Assembly (NCBI GenBank): GCA_029240815.1
Contig: JARDZO010000044.1
Span: 1 to 27,324 of the forward strand
Length of the DNA stretch: 27,324 nt
Source of the DNA: Brevibacillus sp.
GTDB taxonomy: Bacteria > Bacillota > Bacilli > Brevibacillales > Brevibacillaceae
Direction: 5' to 3'
The translations under genes were made by a program, and so were the position numbers. The notes under the pieces were generated by a model. That model saw nothing but the letters and a program-made list of their open reading frames with translations. It made no database searches and was not told the DNA's origin. Shown piece after piece: positions 1 through 8,916 of the stretch; position 1 is the stretch's first letter, and every line of letters starts with the position of its first letter.

Positions 1-1
1 G

Positions 2-1063
2 TTGCCGACAGATTTCTCCGCTCGCATCGCACGGAATACGCAATTGTTCCTGCAGGACGAAACGGAGATTTGCAAGGTCGTGGATCCATGGGCCGGCTCT
101 TATTATGTAGAGTCCTTGACAGCACAGCTCGTGGAAAAAGCTTGGGCTCATATCGAGGAAGTCGAGGCGCTGGGAGGTATGGCCAAAGCGATCGAAACTG
201 GCCTTCCGAAAATGAAAATCGAAGAAGCAGCCGCACGTCGCCAGGCACATATCGACTCAGGTAAAGAAGCCATCATCGGCGTCAACAAGTACCGCCTGGA
301 CAAAGAAGATCCATTGGAGATCCTCGAAGTGGACAATACCGCCGTACGCGAAGCACAAATCAAGCGCTTGCGCGAACTGCGTGAAAATCGGGATGAGACC
401 AGAGTGCAAGCGGCTCTGCAAGCAATTACTACTTGTGCCGAAACAGGAGAAGGCAACCTGCTGGAGCTGGCCATCGAAGCGGCAAGAGCCCGCGCTTCTT
501 TAGGGGAAATCTCAGATGCATATGAAAAGGTAGTTGGTAGACACAAGGCAGTCATCCGCTCGATTAGCGGCGTGTACGGCTCGGAATATGCAGATGCGGA
601 CGAAGTAGCTGCCGTACGGAAAATGGCGGACGAATTTGAGCAGTGGGAAGGTCGTCGCCCGCGCATCATGATCGCCAAAATGGGTCAGGATGGACACGAC
701 AGAGGAGCAAAAGTCATCGCTACCGCTTTTGCTGACTTGGGCTTTGACGTAGATATCGGGCCGCTCTTCCAGACGCCTGAAGAAACTGCGAAACAAGCAG
801 TAGAGAACGACGTGCACGTCATCGGTTTCAGCTCGCTGGCGGCAGGACACAAGACGTTACTCCCGAACCTCGTCGAAGAGCTGAAAAAGCTGGGTCGAGA
901 AGATATCGTTGTCGTCATTGGCGGCGTTATTCCAGCTCAAGACTACGCGTTCCTGAAAGAAAACGGAGCGGCTGCTATCTTTGGTCCGGGAACTGTCATT
1001 CCAGTGGCCGCGCAAAATGTGCTGCAAGAGATCGTCCGTCGCTTGGAGGCAGCGAGTCTATGA
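2..1063 (+). CDS. Methylmalonyl-CoA mutase, C-terminal part (5' end outside window)
   Basis: Adenosylcobalamin-dependent isomerase that interconverts methylmalonyl-CoA and succinyl-CoA, the last step of propionyl-CoA assimilation in the cytoplasm. The reading frame is open from the first bases, so the gene starts upstream and the TTG at base 2 is an internal Leu codon. The visible start ([13 protein letters not shown], then [12 protein letters not shown]) is the end of the substrate-binding barrel. The last ~135 residues form the B12-binding domain, with the DxHxxG motif (DGHDRG, fragment residues 230-235) whose His232 should be the lower cobalt ligand, followed by a GG-containing Rossmann strand (VVVIGG). 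The stop codon overlaps the next start codon as ATGA, indicating translational coupling with meaB. About 353 residues are present; whether the full protein is single-chain or the large subunit of a two-subunit mutase cannot be decided here. Confidence 0.95.
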   Translation: MPTDFSARIARNTQLFLQDETEICKVVDPWAGSYYVESLTAQLVEKAWAHIEEVEALGGMAKAIETGLPKMKIEEAAARRQAHIDSGKEAIIGVNKYRLDKEDPLEILEVDNTAVREAQIKRLRELRENRDETRVQAALQAITTCAETGEGNLLELAIEAARARASLGEISDAYEKVVGRHKAVIRSISGVYGSEYADADEVAAVRKMADEFEQWEGRRPRIMIAKMGQDGHDRGAKVIATAFADLGFDVDIGPLFQTPEETAKQAVENDVHVIGFSSLAAGHKTLLPNLVEELKKLGREDIVVVIGGVIPAQDYAFLKENGAAAIFGPGTVIPVAAQNVLQEIVRRLEAASL

Positions 1064-2103
1064 GTGAGGGCAAAAACGACAGGACTTCCTTGCATTTTTC
1101 TTCGTCTGTCCGTCTTCCTCGCTTATCCGTTGAGCAATATGTTCAGGGCGTGCGGGAAAACAACCGTACGATCCTGGCACAAGCCATCACTCTGGCTGAG
1201 AGCAATTCAGCTGTCCATATGAATATGGCGCAGGAGGTCATCAAGCAGCTTTTGCCTGAGACAGGAAACTCGATTCGGATCGGAATCACGGGTGTACCAG
1301 GAGCAGGGAAAAGCACGTTCATCGAGGCTTTCGGAACGATGCTGTGCGAACGAGGACACCGTGTGGCTGTTCTGGCGGTCGATCCGAGCAGTACGGTGAC
1401 ACGAGGAAGCATCCTCGGAGACAAAACACGGATGGAGCTTTTGTCACGTAATCCAAACGCATTTATACGCCCATCCGCTACTGGCGGCACACTAGGCGGT
1501 GTCAATCGGAAAACGCGGGAAACCATGCTGATCTGTGAGGCGGCAGGGTACGATGTGATCTTAATAGAGACAGTTGGCGTAGGGCAAAGTGAGACGACGG
1601 TCCGGTCCATGGTCGATTTCTTTTTGCTACTCATGCTGACAGGAGCTGGAGATGAGCTGCAAGGGATCAAAAAGGGTGTCATCGAGATCGCTGATGCGCT
1701 GTTGATCAACAAAGCAGACGGAGAGAACAAACATAGGGCACTCGTCGCACGCGGCGAGTACAATCGGGTCTTGCATTACCTCCAACCTGCGACAACCGGT
1801 TGGGTGACGAAGGCATACATGTGTTCAGCGTTGACAGGGGAAGGCATCGAAGACATTTGGGATGTCGTAGGTCAGTTTCGTGAGCTGACGACCCGTACGG
1901 GAGGCTTCGATGCACGCCGCAAAGCCCAGTCGCTGGATTGGATGCACAGTATGACGCAGGATTATTTGCGCTCCACCTTTTACAGCAATCCGGAAGTAGC
2001 ACACATGCTGCCGCAGATCGAAGGGGCCGTAGCAAGCGGACAGTTGTCTGCGACGAGCGCCGTCCAACAATTAGTGGCGATATTTGAAAAAACGAAACAG
2101 TGA
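1060..2103 (+). CDS. meaB: MeaB/ArgK-family GTPase, methylmalonyl-CoA mutase chaperone
   Basis: G3E-family P-loop GTPase that protects and reactivates methylmalonyl-CoA mutase and gates loading of adenosylcobalamin. The 347-residue protein has the Walker A loop GVPGAGKST (residues 78-86), a switch region with VDPSST and [10 protein letters not shown], the ETVGVGQSE segment (170-178), and the NKAD guanine-specificity motif (217-220). Length and motif order are typical of MeaB. It overlaps the mutase stop by four bases (ATGA), and the carboxyltransferase start follows 25 bases after its own stop, so it is co-transcribed. The older name ArgK (a supposed kinase of periplasmic binding proteins) attaches to the same family, but the mutase neighbour settles the role. 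Confidence 0.95.
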   Translation: MSEGKNDRTSLHFSSSVRLPRLSVEQYVQGVRENNRTILAQAITLAESNSAVHMNMAQEVIKQLLPETGNSIRIGITGVPGAGKSTFIEAFGTMLCERGHRVAVLAVDPSSTVTRGSILGDKTRMELLSRNPNAFIRPSATGGTLGGVNRKTRETMLICEAAGYDVILIETVGVGQSETTVRSMVDFFLLLMLTGAGDELQGIKKGVIEIADALLINKADGENKHRALVARGEYNRVLHYLQPATTGWVTKAYMCSALTGEGIEDIWDVVGQFRELTTRTGGFDARRKAQSLDWMHSMTQDYLRSTFYSNPEVAHMLPQIEGAVASGQLSATSAVQQLVAIFEKTKQ

Positions 2104-2128
2104 TAGGGATGGAAAGAGAGGTCGGACT

Positions 2129-3679
2129 ATGAGCAGCATGCATGAAAAAATTGATGAGCTGATGGAACGAAAGTTTAAGGTCCAATTGGGTGGAGGAGAT
2201 GCGCGGATTGATGCGCAGCACAACCGGGGCAAACTCACTGCTAGAGAGCGGATCGATCTCTTACTCGATCCTGATACGTTTATGGAACTGAATCCTTTCG
2301 TAGAGCATCGCGCGACCCATTTTGGACTGGATAAAATGGAAGCGCCGGGCGAAGGGGTCGTTACGGGATACGGAAAAATTAACGGGCGACCTGTCTACTT
2401 GTTTGCGCAGGATTTCACGGTTTTTGGCGGGGCACTCGGTGAGATGCACGCCATGAAAATCGCAAAAGTGATGGATTTGGCGGCAAAAAACGGCGCTCCT
2501 TTCATCGGCTTGAATGATTCCGGTGGGGCTCGCATCCAGGAAGGCGTCAGCTCACTGGATGGATACGGAACGATCTTTTACCGGAACTCCATTTATTCAG
2601 GCGTCATTCCGCAAATCTCAGTCATCCTCGGTCCGTGCGCTGGCGGGGCTGTGTATTCTCCAGCCATTACAGACTTCGTGTTCATGGTCGAAAAGACGAG
2701 CCAAATGTTTATTACCGGTCCAAAGGTGATCGAGACGGTAACAGGAGAAAAAATCTCGGCTGAAGATCTCGGTGGAGCCAAGGTGCATTCTACCGTTAGT
2801 GGAAATGCCCACTTCACGGCTGAATCCGAGCAAGAGGTGCTGGAACAAGTACGACGACTCCTGAGCTTTTTGCCGCAAAACAACAAAGACAAAGCTCCTG
2901 TGCGCGATTCAGAGGAAGGGAAGAACTGGCAGGAAGAAATGCTGGAGCTGGTTCCCGCGGAAAGCACAAAAGTATACGACGTACGCAAGGTTATTGAGCA
3001 AATGGTGGACTTCGGTGACTTCATGGAAGTACAGCCCAACTTTGCTCGTAATATCGTAATTGGATTGGCTCGAATCGATGGTCACAGTGTGGGGATAATC
3101 GCCAATCAGCCAAAGGTCATGGCTGGCGGACTCGATATTCATTCTTCTGACAAACTGGCTCGCTTCATTCGTTTTTGCGATTGCTTCAACATTCCGTTAC
3201 TCACATTCGAGGACGTTTCCGGATTCTTCCCAGGAATTAATCAGGAGCATGGCGGGATCATCCGTCACGGTGCTAAAATCCTCTACGCATACTCGGAAGC
3301 GACTGTGCCGAAAATTACTGTTATTTTGCGCAAAGCCTACGGCGGCGCCTATGTTGCTCTAAACTCGAAGTCGATCGGTGCAGATGTTGTATACGCGTGG
3401 CCGAATGCAGAAATCGCTGTAATGGGTCCTGAGGGTGCGGCCAACATCATCTTTGCAAAAGAGATCGAGCAAAGTGCTGATCCTGCAGCGACTCGTGCAG
3501 AAAAAATCGCGGAGTATCGTGAGAAGTTTGCCAATCCCTACGTGGCAGCTAGCTTGGGTATGGTCGACGACGTCATCGATCCACGCGAAACGCGGATGAA
3601 AGTTGCGCAAGCATTGGAGATGCTGAGAGATAAACAGGAAGATCGTCCATATAAAAAGCACGGGAATATCCCATTATAG
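2129..3679 (+). CDS. pccB: Acyl-CoA (probably propionyl-CoA) carboxylase, carboxyltransferase beta subunit
   Basis: Carboxyltransferase that moves CO2 from carboxybiotin to an acyl-CoA; next to the mutase and meaB the substrate is most likely propionyl-CoA, giving methylmalonyl-CoA. The frame is open further upstream, but ATG 2129 is chosen because AGAGAGG lies 7 bases before it and the resulting 516 residues equal the family length. Two crotonase-like halves are visible, each with its own oxyanion glycines: SGGARIQEG (131-139) and GPCAGGA (168-174) in the first, QEHGGIIRHGAK (372-383) and KAYGGAY (402-408) in the second. Residue 409, next to the glycines that in Streptomyces enzymes help choose acyl chain length, is Val, so acyl specificity is not proven. 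No membrane subunit gene of a sodium-pumping methylmalonyl-CoA decarboxylase is nearby, arguing for a carboxylase. Confidence 0.92.
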   Translation: MSSMHEKIDELMERKFKVQLGGGDARIDAQHNRGKLTARERIDLLLDPDTFMELNPFVEHRATHFGLDKMEAPGEGVVTGYGKINGRPVYLFAQDFTVFGGALGEMHAMKIAKVMDLAAKNGAPFIGLNDSGGARIQEGVSSLDGYGTIFYRNSIYSGVIPQISVILGPCAGGAVYSPAITDFVFMVEKTSQMFITGPKVIETVTGEKISAEDLGGAKVHSTVSGNAHFTAESEQEVLEQVRRLLSFLPQNNKDKAPVRDSEEGKNWQEEMLELVPAESTKVYDVRKVIEQMVDFGDFMEVQPNFARNIVIGLARIDGHSVGIIANQPKVMAGGLDIHSSDKLARFIRFCDCFNIPLLTFEDVSGFFPGINQEHGGIIRHGAKILYAYSEATVPKITVILRKAYGGAYVALNSKSIGADVVYAWPNAEIAVMGPEGAANIIFAKEIEQSADPAATRAEKIAEYREKFANPYVAASLGMVDDVIDPRETRMKVAQALEMLRDKQEDRPYKKHGNIPL

Positions 3680-3694
3680 AAGGGACAGATAGAA

Positions 3695-4144
3695 ATGAAA
3701 CTGCACGACATTCGTGAGTTGGTCAAACTGGTTAATCAATCTTCCATCGAAGAACTGGAGTGGGAGCAAGGTAAGACTATGGTCGTGATTAAAAAAGCAG
3801 CGCCCGTTTTCGTTGTGTCCGAAGAAATCCCCGCCGTACAGGCGGGTGAAGTCGAATCCGGCTATCAGGAAGCGGCAGTGACTGCTGAAGATACTGAAAA
3901 TCTCCAGGAAGCTCAAGCAGTCACCCAAATCATCTCTTCCATTTCGGTAGGAATCTTCACGACATCTGTTACAGTCGGTCAAATGATCAAATCAGGTGAC
4001 GTAGTGGGTCGTTGTTCGGTTGACGCCTTGCAGCTTTCCCAAGACGTCGTCTCTACTGTTGATGGAGAAATCGTAGAAATTTTCGCAGCAGACGGTCAGC
4101 TTGTGGATTACGGCAAAGCGTTGATGGCTGTCAAAGAAAGCTAG
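3695..4144 (+). CDS. BCCP/AccB-like protein lacking the biotinylated lysine
   Basis: A 149-residue protein laid out like the biotin carboxyl carrier protein of acetyl-CoA carboxylase. The N-terminal helix region ([20 protein letters not shown], 4-23) matches the AccB N-terminus, a linker follows, and a C-terminal biotinyl-like domain ends in VDGEIVEIF...[11 protein letters not shown]. In true carriers the hairpin reads EAMKL with the modified Lys; here it reads DALQL, with Gln113 (codon CAG, 4031-4033) in place of Lys. The preceding SPMVGTFY signature is also lost (SSISVGIFT). The gene lies 15 bases after the carboxyltransferase and 13 before accC, and its stop TAG merges into the accC ribosome binding site, so expression looks intact and coupled. 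It is not a frameshifted pseudogene. A structural or regulatory subunit is the likeliest role; a separate real BCCP must supply biotin. Identification as BCCP-like is sure, function is inference. Confidence 0.88.
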   Translation: MKLHDIRELVKLVNQSSIEELEWEQGKTMVVIKKAAPVFVVSEEIPAVQAGEVESGYQEAAVTAEDTENLQEAQAVTQIISSISVGIFTTSVTVGQMIKSGDVVGRCSVDALQLSQDVVSTVDGEIVEIFAADGQLVDYGKALMAVKES

Positions 4145-4157
4145 GAGGAGAGCGCCT

Positions 4158-5504
4158 ATGTTTACGAAAGTCTTAGTAGCCAACCGCGGAGAGATCGCTG
4201 TCAGAATCATTCGCGCTTGCCGAGAATTGGAAATTGCCACAGTAGCAGTATATTCAGAGGCAGATCGCGAAGCCCTGCATGTGCAGCTTGCTGACGAAGC
4301 GTATTGCATCGGACCTACTGCTTCCAAAGACAGCTACCTGAACATGCCGCGCATCATGAGCATCGCCTTGCTGACAAAGTCGGATGCCATCCATCCTGGC
4401 TACGGTTTTCTTGCTGAAAATGCTTCGTTTGCGCAATTGTGCCAGGATTGCTCGATCACGTTTATTGGTCCAGATCCGGAAGCCATTACAAAAATGGGTG
4501 ATAAATCCGAGGCGAAGGCAACCATGAGTATGGCAAATGTCCCGCTGGTTCCAGGGACAGAAGGTCTGATCGATGACATCGATGAGGCCTTGGTGGTTGC
4601 CGCTCAGGTCGGTTACCCGGTGATTGTCAAAGCAACTGCAGGCGGGGGCGGAAGAGGGATGCGCCTCGCCTACGACGAGCAAGAGCTGAGCAAGGCGATT
4701 CGCCAAGCGCAGAAAGAAGCGGAAACGGCTTTTGGCAATGCAGGTGTGTACTTGGAAAAATACGTAGAAGAACCGCGGCACGTGGAAATCCAGATCATGG
4801 GCGACAAGCACGGTAATGCTGTTTATTTGGGAGAGCGGGACTGTTCCATCCAGCGTCGCCATCAGAAGCTGGTAGAGGAAGCTCCATCGCCAGCGTTAGA
4901 CGGTGAGCTTCGCGAGAAAATGGGGCAAGCTGCAGTTGCCGCTGCCAAGGCTGTTACCTACCACGGTGCGGGTACCGTCGAATTCTTGCTGGATAAACAC
5001 GGGCAATTCTACTTCATGGAAATGAACACTCGTATTCAGGTAGAGCATCCGGTGACGGAAATGATCACAGGTATCGACCTCATCAAGGAACAAATTTCAG
5101 TGGCAGCAGGGAATCCACTGTCCTTTTCTCAGGAAGATGTCAAAATCAACGGTTGGGCAATCGAATGCCGAATCAATGCGGAGAATCCTTCCAAGAACTT
5201 CATGCCTTCTCCAGGTAAAGTCGTCAACTATTTGCCGCCGGGAGGTTATGGTGTGCGGGTAGACAGCGCGGTTTATCCTGGTTATGAAATCTCGCCGTTC
5301 TACGATTCGATGGTAGCAAAGCTCATCGTATGGGGAACAGACCGCAGTGAAGCAATCGCACGTATGCGTCGAGCACTGGACGAGTTTGTCATCGAAGGGG
5401 TGCACACGACGGTTCCATTCCACGAGAAGCTATTGGAGCATCCAGATTTTGTGTCGGGACATTTCGCGACGAATTTTTTGGAGAAAAACAAGCTGGAGCT
5501 GTAA
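4158..5504 (+). CDS. accC: Biotin carboxylase subunit (AccC type)
   Basis: ATP-grasp enzyme that carboxylates biotin on a carrier protein using bicarbonate and ATP, here presumably for the propionyl-CoA carboxylase of this operon. The 448 residues keep every catalytic position I know for E. coli AccC with near-identical numbering: Lys116, Lys158, the glycine-rich ATP loop GGGGRGM (162-168), Lys237, Glu275, and Glu288-Asn290-Arg292 in [14 protein letters not shown], plus Arg338. The start ATG has AGGAGG 9 bases upstream, beginning inside the stop codon of the preceding gene. It has no fused biotinyl domain. An intact biotin carboxylase beside a carrier that cannot be biotinylated is the oddity of this operon. 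The gene is the last of the operon and is followed by a strong terminator. Confidence 0.95.
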   Translation: MFTKVLVANRGEIAVRIIRACRELEIATVAVYSEADREALHVQLADEAYCIGPTASKDSYLNMPRIMSIALLTKSDAIHPGYGFLAENASFAQLCQDCSITFIGPDPEAITKMGDKSEAKATMSMANVPLVPGTEGLIDDIDEALVVAAQVGYPVIVKATAGGGGRGMRLAYDEQELSKAIRQAQKEAETAFGNAGVYLEKYVEEPRHVEIQIMGDKHGNAVYLGERDCSIQRRHQKLVEEAPSPALDGELREKMGQAAVAAAKAVTYHGAGTVEFLLDKHGQFYFMEMNTRIQVEHPVTEMITGIDLIKEQISVAAGNPLSFSQEDVKINGWAIECRINAENPSKNFMPSPGKVVNYLPPGGYGVRVDSAVYPGYEISPFYDSMVAKLIVWGTDRSEAIARMRRALDEFVIEGVHTTVPFHEKLLEHPDFVSGHFATNFLEKNKLEL

Positions 5505-5541
5505 GCTCATTGAAAAGCGAAAACGACTCAGTTTATATAAT

Positions 5542-5580
5542 ACAAAGCCCATGTACCGTTCTTGGTACTGGGCTTTGTTT
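5542..5580 (+). terminator. Intrinsic terminator of the propionyl-CoA operon
   Basis: ACAAAGCCCA (5542-5551) pairs perfectly with TGGGCTTTGT (5569-5578). GTACC (5553-5557) pairs with GGTAC (5564-5568), leaving one bulged T and a 6-base loop. The hairpin begins 37 bases after the accC stop and ends in a short T-rich tract. Confidence 0.85.
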
Positions 5581-5697
5581 ATGGTATTTTCCTATGCGTG
5601 CAGATACGGCTTTCATCTGAGTGGAAAATAATGAAGCGCTGATTCTATCTGTGTGGTAAATTTAGGATATCTGAGTTACTCTGACAAATTGTTAATG

Positions 5698-5818
5698 AAG
5701 GAGAAGCTCGTTATGCCGGATGTGCTAGGGAGCTAAAAGGGCAGCGCGACAGCGGCTCAACTGATTTTCTAATTAACGCTAAGCCCTGCATGATGGATGG
5801 CTTGGCATTTTTTTTTTT
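5698..5818 (+). promoter_or_regulatory. Possible attenuator: 7-codon leader ORF with competing hairpins
   Basis: The 468-base stretch between accC and the next gene holds a terminator (5542-5580) and this element. An AAGGAG (5698-5703) sits 9 bases before ATG 5713, which opens a 7-codon ORF (MPDVLGS) ending in TAA at 5736. Just after it, AGGGCAGCG (5738-5746) can pair with CGCTaaGCCCT (5777-5787) with two bulged A. That pairing would occupy the left arm of the terminator hairpin at 5778-5806, so the two structures exclude each other. AGCTC (5705-5709) can pair with GAGCT (5730-5734) around the leader ORF. This is the geometry of a ribosome-controlled attenuator, but no inducer is evident and the next gene starts 155 bases past the T-run. 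The rest, 5819-5972, shows only the short inverted repeat GTCAT/ATGAC (5912-5931). Confidence 0.4.
5778..5818 (+). terminator. Intrinsic terminator with an 11-T run
   Basis: GCTAAGCC (5778-5785) pairs with GGCTTGGC (5799-5806) with one G-T pair and a 13-base loop. It is followed by A and eleven consecutive T (5808-5818). It lies far behind the first terminator, so it probably ends the leader transcript described at 5698-5818. Confidence 0.7.
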
Positions 5819-5972
5819 GAGCTGCATGGGTTCTGAGGAATGCCTTGGGTTGCTTTATCTGCCGTTCAAAATAATATTTTCGCGTGATGTAGAAATCCAT
5901 CTATCTGGCCCGTCATTATAGTGAAGATGACATGAAACACCCCTATTATGAACATTGAGAGGAGCAATAACC

Positions 5973-6323
5973 ATGAATTACACACTGTTAATGTATGAAA
6001 CGACGGAGGATTTCGCCAAACGAACCGATCCGATTCACAAGGAGGCGTATGCCGCAAGCTGGGCCCATTATGTCACAGCCTTGCGCGATTCAGGCATTGT
6101 TGTGAGCAGCGCAGGTCTCCAGTCCCCAGAGACGGCGACCACGCTTAGCCGCCAGGGAGGCGAATTGCTGGTTCAGGACGGCCCGTTCACCGAAACGAAG
6201 GAGCAAATCGGCGGTTTGATCATCATCGACGTGCCAGATTTGGATACCGCATTGGAATGGGCAGCACGTTGTCCCGGCAGCTCGGTTGAGGTCCGCCCCA
6301 ACTTGCATCCGATTTCGAAATGA
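5973..6323 (+). CDS. DGPF/YCII-family protein, partner of ECF42 sigma factor
   Basis: Small soluble protein of the YCII-related (DGPF) family, 116 residues. The family signature DGPFTETKEQIGG is at about residues 67-79, followed by IIDVPDLDTALEWAARCPG and the closing SVEVRP. ATG 5973 is chosen over an upstream in-frame TTG because GAGAGGAG stands 8 bases before it and family members begin MxYxLLMYE. Members of this family are repeatedly encoded next to ECF42 sigma factors and are among their known target genes; their enzymatic role is not established. The stop overlaps the next gene's start as ATGA, so the two are translated together. Base composition is clearly richer in G+C than the flanking genes, suggesting acquisition. 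Confidence 0.9.
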   Translation: MNYTLLMYETTEDFAKRTDPIHKEAYAASWAHYVTALRDSGIVVSSAGLQSPETATTLSRQGGELLVQDGPFTETKEQIGGLIIIDVPDLDTALEWAARCPGSSVEVRPNLHPISK

Positions 6324-7552
6324 GCGCCATGCATGCTCACCAAATAATCGAACAGACGGCCCGTAATTCCTACGGCCGTCTGGTTGCTTTTCTGGCGGTG
6401 CGTTGGCGTGATCTGGCCGCAGCGGAGGATGCGCTCGCTGACGCTTTCTTGTCCGCGCTGGAATCATGGCCTGCGACCGGAGTGCCGAACAAGCCCGAGG
6501 CCTGGCTGCTTACTGCAGCGCGGCGACGGCTGATCGATGGCACTCGGCATGCCCGCGTGCATGCCGGTGCGGAGCAGGCATTGATCTCAATGGCGGAAGA
6601 CGCGCAGCAATGGGCCGGACCCGAAGCGTCTTTCCCAGATGAACGGCTCAAGATGCTGTTTATTTGCGCCCATCCCGAAATCGACCCTGCCGTTCGCACG
6701 CCACTCATGCTCCAGTCCGTACTTGGCCTTGACGCGGCCCGCATTGCTTCGGCATTCGTCGTTAAGCCTGCCACAATGGGGCAACGCCTTTCCCGGGCGA
6801 AAGCGAAATTGAAGAGCGACGACATAAGATTCGACTTACCAGGTAAGGACGAATGGCCGGAGCGCCTTCATGCTGTGCTTGAGGCCATCTACGCAGCCTA
6901 TGGGAGCGGCTGGGATGACGTGGCCGGCGTAGATTCACGCCGGAAGGGAATGGTCGAAGAAGCGATTTTTTTGGGAAGGCTGATCGTACGGTTCATGCCG
7001 GGGGAACCGGAAGCGCTGGGATTGCTGGCGCTTATGCTGCACTGCGAAGCACGCCGCCATGCGCGGCGCGATGAGGCAGGCGGCTATGTGCCGATATCCG
7101 AACAGGATCATTCACGTTGGTCGATCACGATGATCGAGGAAGCGGAGCATTGCCTTCGTGCTGCCGCACAAGGGAACCGCATCGGGCGATTCCAGATTGA
7201 AGCGGCGATTCAATCCGTGCATGCCCAGCGTGCCTGGACTGGCCGTACAGAATGGGAAGAGATTGCGTTGCTGTATGAGGGGCTCGTGAGTATCGCTCCA
7301 ACGATCGGCGCAATCGTCGGCCGTGCGGCAGCCGTAGCCGAAGCGCGCGGTGCCGAAATCGGGATGACGCTGTTGGAAGAATTGTCGGCCGAAGCGGTGA
7401 AGAGCTATCAGCCTTATTGGGCGCTGAGCGCCCATTTATTCAAGCGGATGCATCGGTTCGAGGAGGCCCGTGCCGCATACAGCCGCTCCATAGGACTGTG
7501 CATGGATCCTTCTATTCGCGCGTTTCTGGAGAAGCAAGCTGGAGAATGTTAG
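6320..7552 (+). CDS. ECF42-type RNA polymerase sigma factor with long C-terminal extension
   Basis: Extracytoplasmic-function sigma factor of 410 residues, about twice the length of a minimal ECF sigma. Region 2 lies in residues 1-75 (RLVAFLAVRW, AEDALADAFLSALESWP, AWLLTAARRRLID). A linker with the family hallmark FPDERLKMLFICAHP (105-119) leads to region 4 (120-165; LGLDAARIASAFVV, MGQRLSRAKAKL). The remainder, 180-410, is a helical extension resembling the TPR-containing tail of ECF42 factors, which replaces a separate anti-sigma factor. No anti-sigma gene is present, consistent with that group. It overlaps the DGPF gene by ATGA. In this group the sigma factor typically drives DGPF genes, so autoregulation is likely; the sequence alone does not show the promoter. 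The pair is G+C-rich relative to the CDF gene downstream. Confidence 0.9.
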   Translation: MSAMHAHQIIEQTARNSYGRLVAFLAVRWRDLAAAEDALADAFLSALESWPATGVPNKPEAWLLTAARRRLIDGTRHARVHAGAEQALISMAEDAQQWAGPEASFPDERLKMLFICAHPEIDPAVRTPLMLQSVLGLDAARIASAFVVKPATMGQRLSRAKAKLKSDDIRFDLPGKDEWPERLHAVLEAIYAAYGSGWDDVAGVDSRRKGMVEEAIFLGRLIVRFMPGEPEALGLLALMLHCEARRHARRDEAGGYVPISEQDHSRWSITMIEEAEHCLRAAAQGNRIGRFQIEAAIQSVHAQRAWTGRTEWEEIALLYEGLVSIAPTIGAIVGRAAAVAEARGAEIGMTLLEELSAEAVKSYQPYWALSAHLFKRMHRFEEARAAYSRSIGLCMDPSIRAFLEKQAGEC

Positions 7553-7557
7553 TTGTC

Positions 7558-7602
7558 AGGTCTGACGTCATGGATGTCCATATCCAGAGTCAGACCTTTT
7601 TT
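7558..7602 (+). terminator. Terminator of the DGPF-sigma operon
   Basis: AGGTCTGAC (7558-7566) pairs perfectly with GTCAGACCT (7589-7597), followed by TTTTTT. The inner TGGAT/ATCCA can extend the stem. It starts 5 bases after the sigma factor stop. Confidence 0.85.
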
Positions 7603-7838
7603 GGCATTGTTTTATCATCCATGGAAACGATAGCAATATTTCTCGTCCATGCCTGCCGTGGATTCTATTATTGGGCTCAGTGTGAAAGTTTGATACAAGT
7701 AAAATCTTTGGATGCGTGCAACTTATTTTCGTGTGAACTAAAAGCATGAATAAGACAAAAACTGTTTCTCTAGACCCACACGAATTTCGTTTGATAACAT
7801 GGAAACGTTCGAGAAAACATCCATGGAGGGTCAGTCAG

Positions 7839-8720
7839 TTGGAGATCTATGATGACATAAAAAAAGGTGAAAAGGGTGCATGGCTTAGCATTATCACCTA
7901 TATTTGCCTTTCTATTTTCAAACTCGGAGTTGGCTATGTGTCAAATTCGGAGGCATTGCTTGCCGATGGATTTAATAATACAACGGATATTATCGCCTCC
8001 ATTGCTGTTTTAATAGGGCTGAAAATTTCTCGAAAGCCACCTGATGAAGATCATCCATATGGTCATTTTCGTGCAGAAACGATTAGTGCAATGGTTGCTT
8101 CTTTTATTATGATTTCTGTGGGAATTCAGGTTCTCTATCAAGCCGTTACAGGATTATTTTCGTCCGAAATACAAGCACCAGATATGATTGCTGCTTGGAC
8201 TGCCCTTTTTTGTGCAGCGATTATGTATTTCGTGTATCGTTACAATGTTCAACTCGCTAAGAAAATTAACAGTCAAGCCATGATGGCGGCAGCGCAAGAT
8301 AATCGTTCGGATGCACTTGTGAGTGTTGGAGCGTTTATAGGGATTATAGGTTCACAATTAGGATTACCTTGGTTAGATTCTCTTACGGCTGCAGTAGTGG
8401 GAATCATTATTTGTAAGACAGCATGGGATATTTTCCGAGAGGCTACTCACACACTTACCGATGGATTTGATGAGGAAATGCTAGAGACGTTTAAGCAAAC
8501 GATTGAAAATACGCCAGGAGTAGATTGGATAAAAGACATTAAGGCTCGACGACATGGAAGTAGTGTTCTCGTTGATGCAATCATTACGGTGGATCATAAA
8601 CTAAACGTGATTCAAAGTCATGAAATTACAGTAGAGATCGAAAAGAAAATGATGCGTGAATTTAGGATTCGCCATGTTCACGTCCATATCGAACCAAGCA
8701 AAAAAGTGCAGAACCACTAA
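7839..8720 (+). CDS. Cation diffusion facilitator (CDF) metal exporter, probably Mn2+
   Basis: Inner-membrane proton-coupled divalent metal exporter with six predicted membrane helices and a C-terminal cytoplasmic ferredoxin-like metal-sensing domain (from about residue 208). I choose TTG 7839 because GGAGGG lies 8 bases upstream and relatives start MExYDDIKKGEKGAWLS. The alternative ATG 7746 adds 31 residues but has no ribosome binding site. Transport-site positions are ADGFNNTTD (42-50) in helix 2 and DNRSD (154-158) in helix 5. This gives Asp43, Asn47, Asp154, Asp158 rather than the Asp/Asp/His/Asp of zinc YiiP, and that, with similarity to the Bacillus MneP/MneS proteins, favours manganese. 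KPPDEDHPYGHFRAET (67-82) is the conserved loop after helix 2. The gene is more A+T-rich than the upstream sigma factor and has its own terminator. Confidence 0.88.
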   Translation: MEIYDDIKKGEKGAWLSIITYICLSIFKLGVGYVSNSEALLADGFNNTTDIIASIAVLIGLKISRKPPDEDHPYGHFRAETISAMVASFIMISVGIQVLYQAVTGLFSSEIQAPDMIAAWTALFCAAIMYFVYRYNVQLAKKINSQAMMAAAQDNRSDALVSVGAFIGIIGSQLGLPWLDSLTAAVVGIIICKTAWDIFREATHTLTDGFDEEMLETFKQTIENTPGVDWIKDIKARRHGSSVLVDAIITVDHKLNVIQSHEITVEIEKKMMREFRIRHVHVHIEPSKKVQNH

Positions 8721-8731
8721 ATGAAAATGAT

Positions 8732-8762
8732 GCCCTCTTTCTTTTGAAAAGGGGGCTTTTTC
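8732..8762 (+). terminator. Terminator after the CDF gene
   Basis: GCCCTCTTT (8732-8740) pairs with AAAGGGGGC (8748-8756) with one G-T pair, followed by TTTTT. It begins 11 bases after the CDF stop. Confidence 0.8.
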
Positions 8763-8916
8763 GTCTTTTCTTTTCGCGAGGCGATTTTTCCTTGGCAACA
8801 CTCGGATCATGAAGCTTGTGATGATTCCGCCAACTGCTGGTATAGGCGTCCGTACAAGCAAACCTAGAGAGGCAAACATACAGTATTTCTAGCCTCGGCA
8901 TGAGAAGGGGAGGAGT

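Noticed and set aside
7746..7838. ATG 7746 as start of the CDF transporter
   Set aside because: There is no ribosome binding site, and relatives begin at MExYDDIKKGE. TTG 7839 has GGAGGG 8 bases upstream. The longer form cannot be fully excluded.
8601..8879. A 92-codon minus-strand ORF beginning MFASLGLLVRTPIPAVGG
   Set aside because: It runs through the CDF terminator and into the 3' end of the CDF coding region, and has no well-placed ribosome binding site. The first 26 codons look membrane-like, but this is not enough to call a gene.
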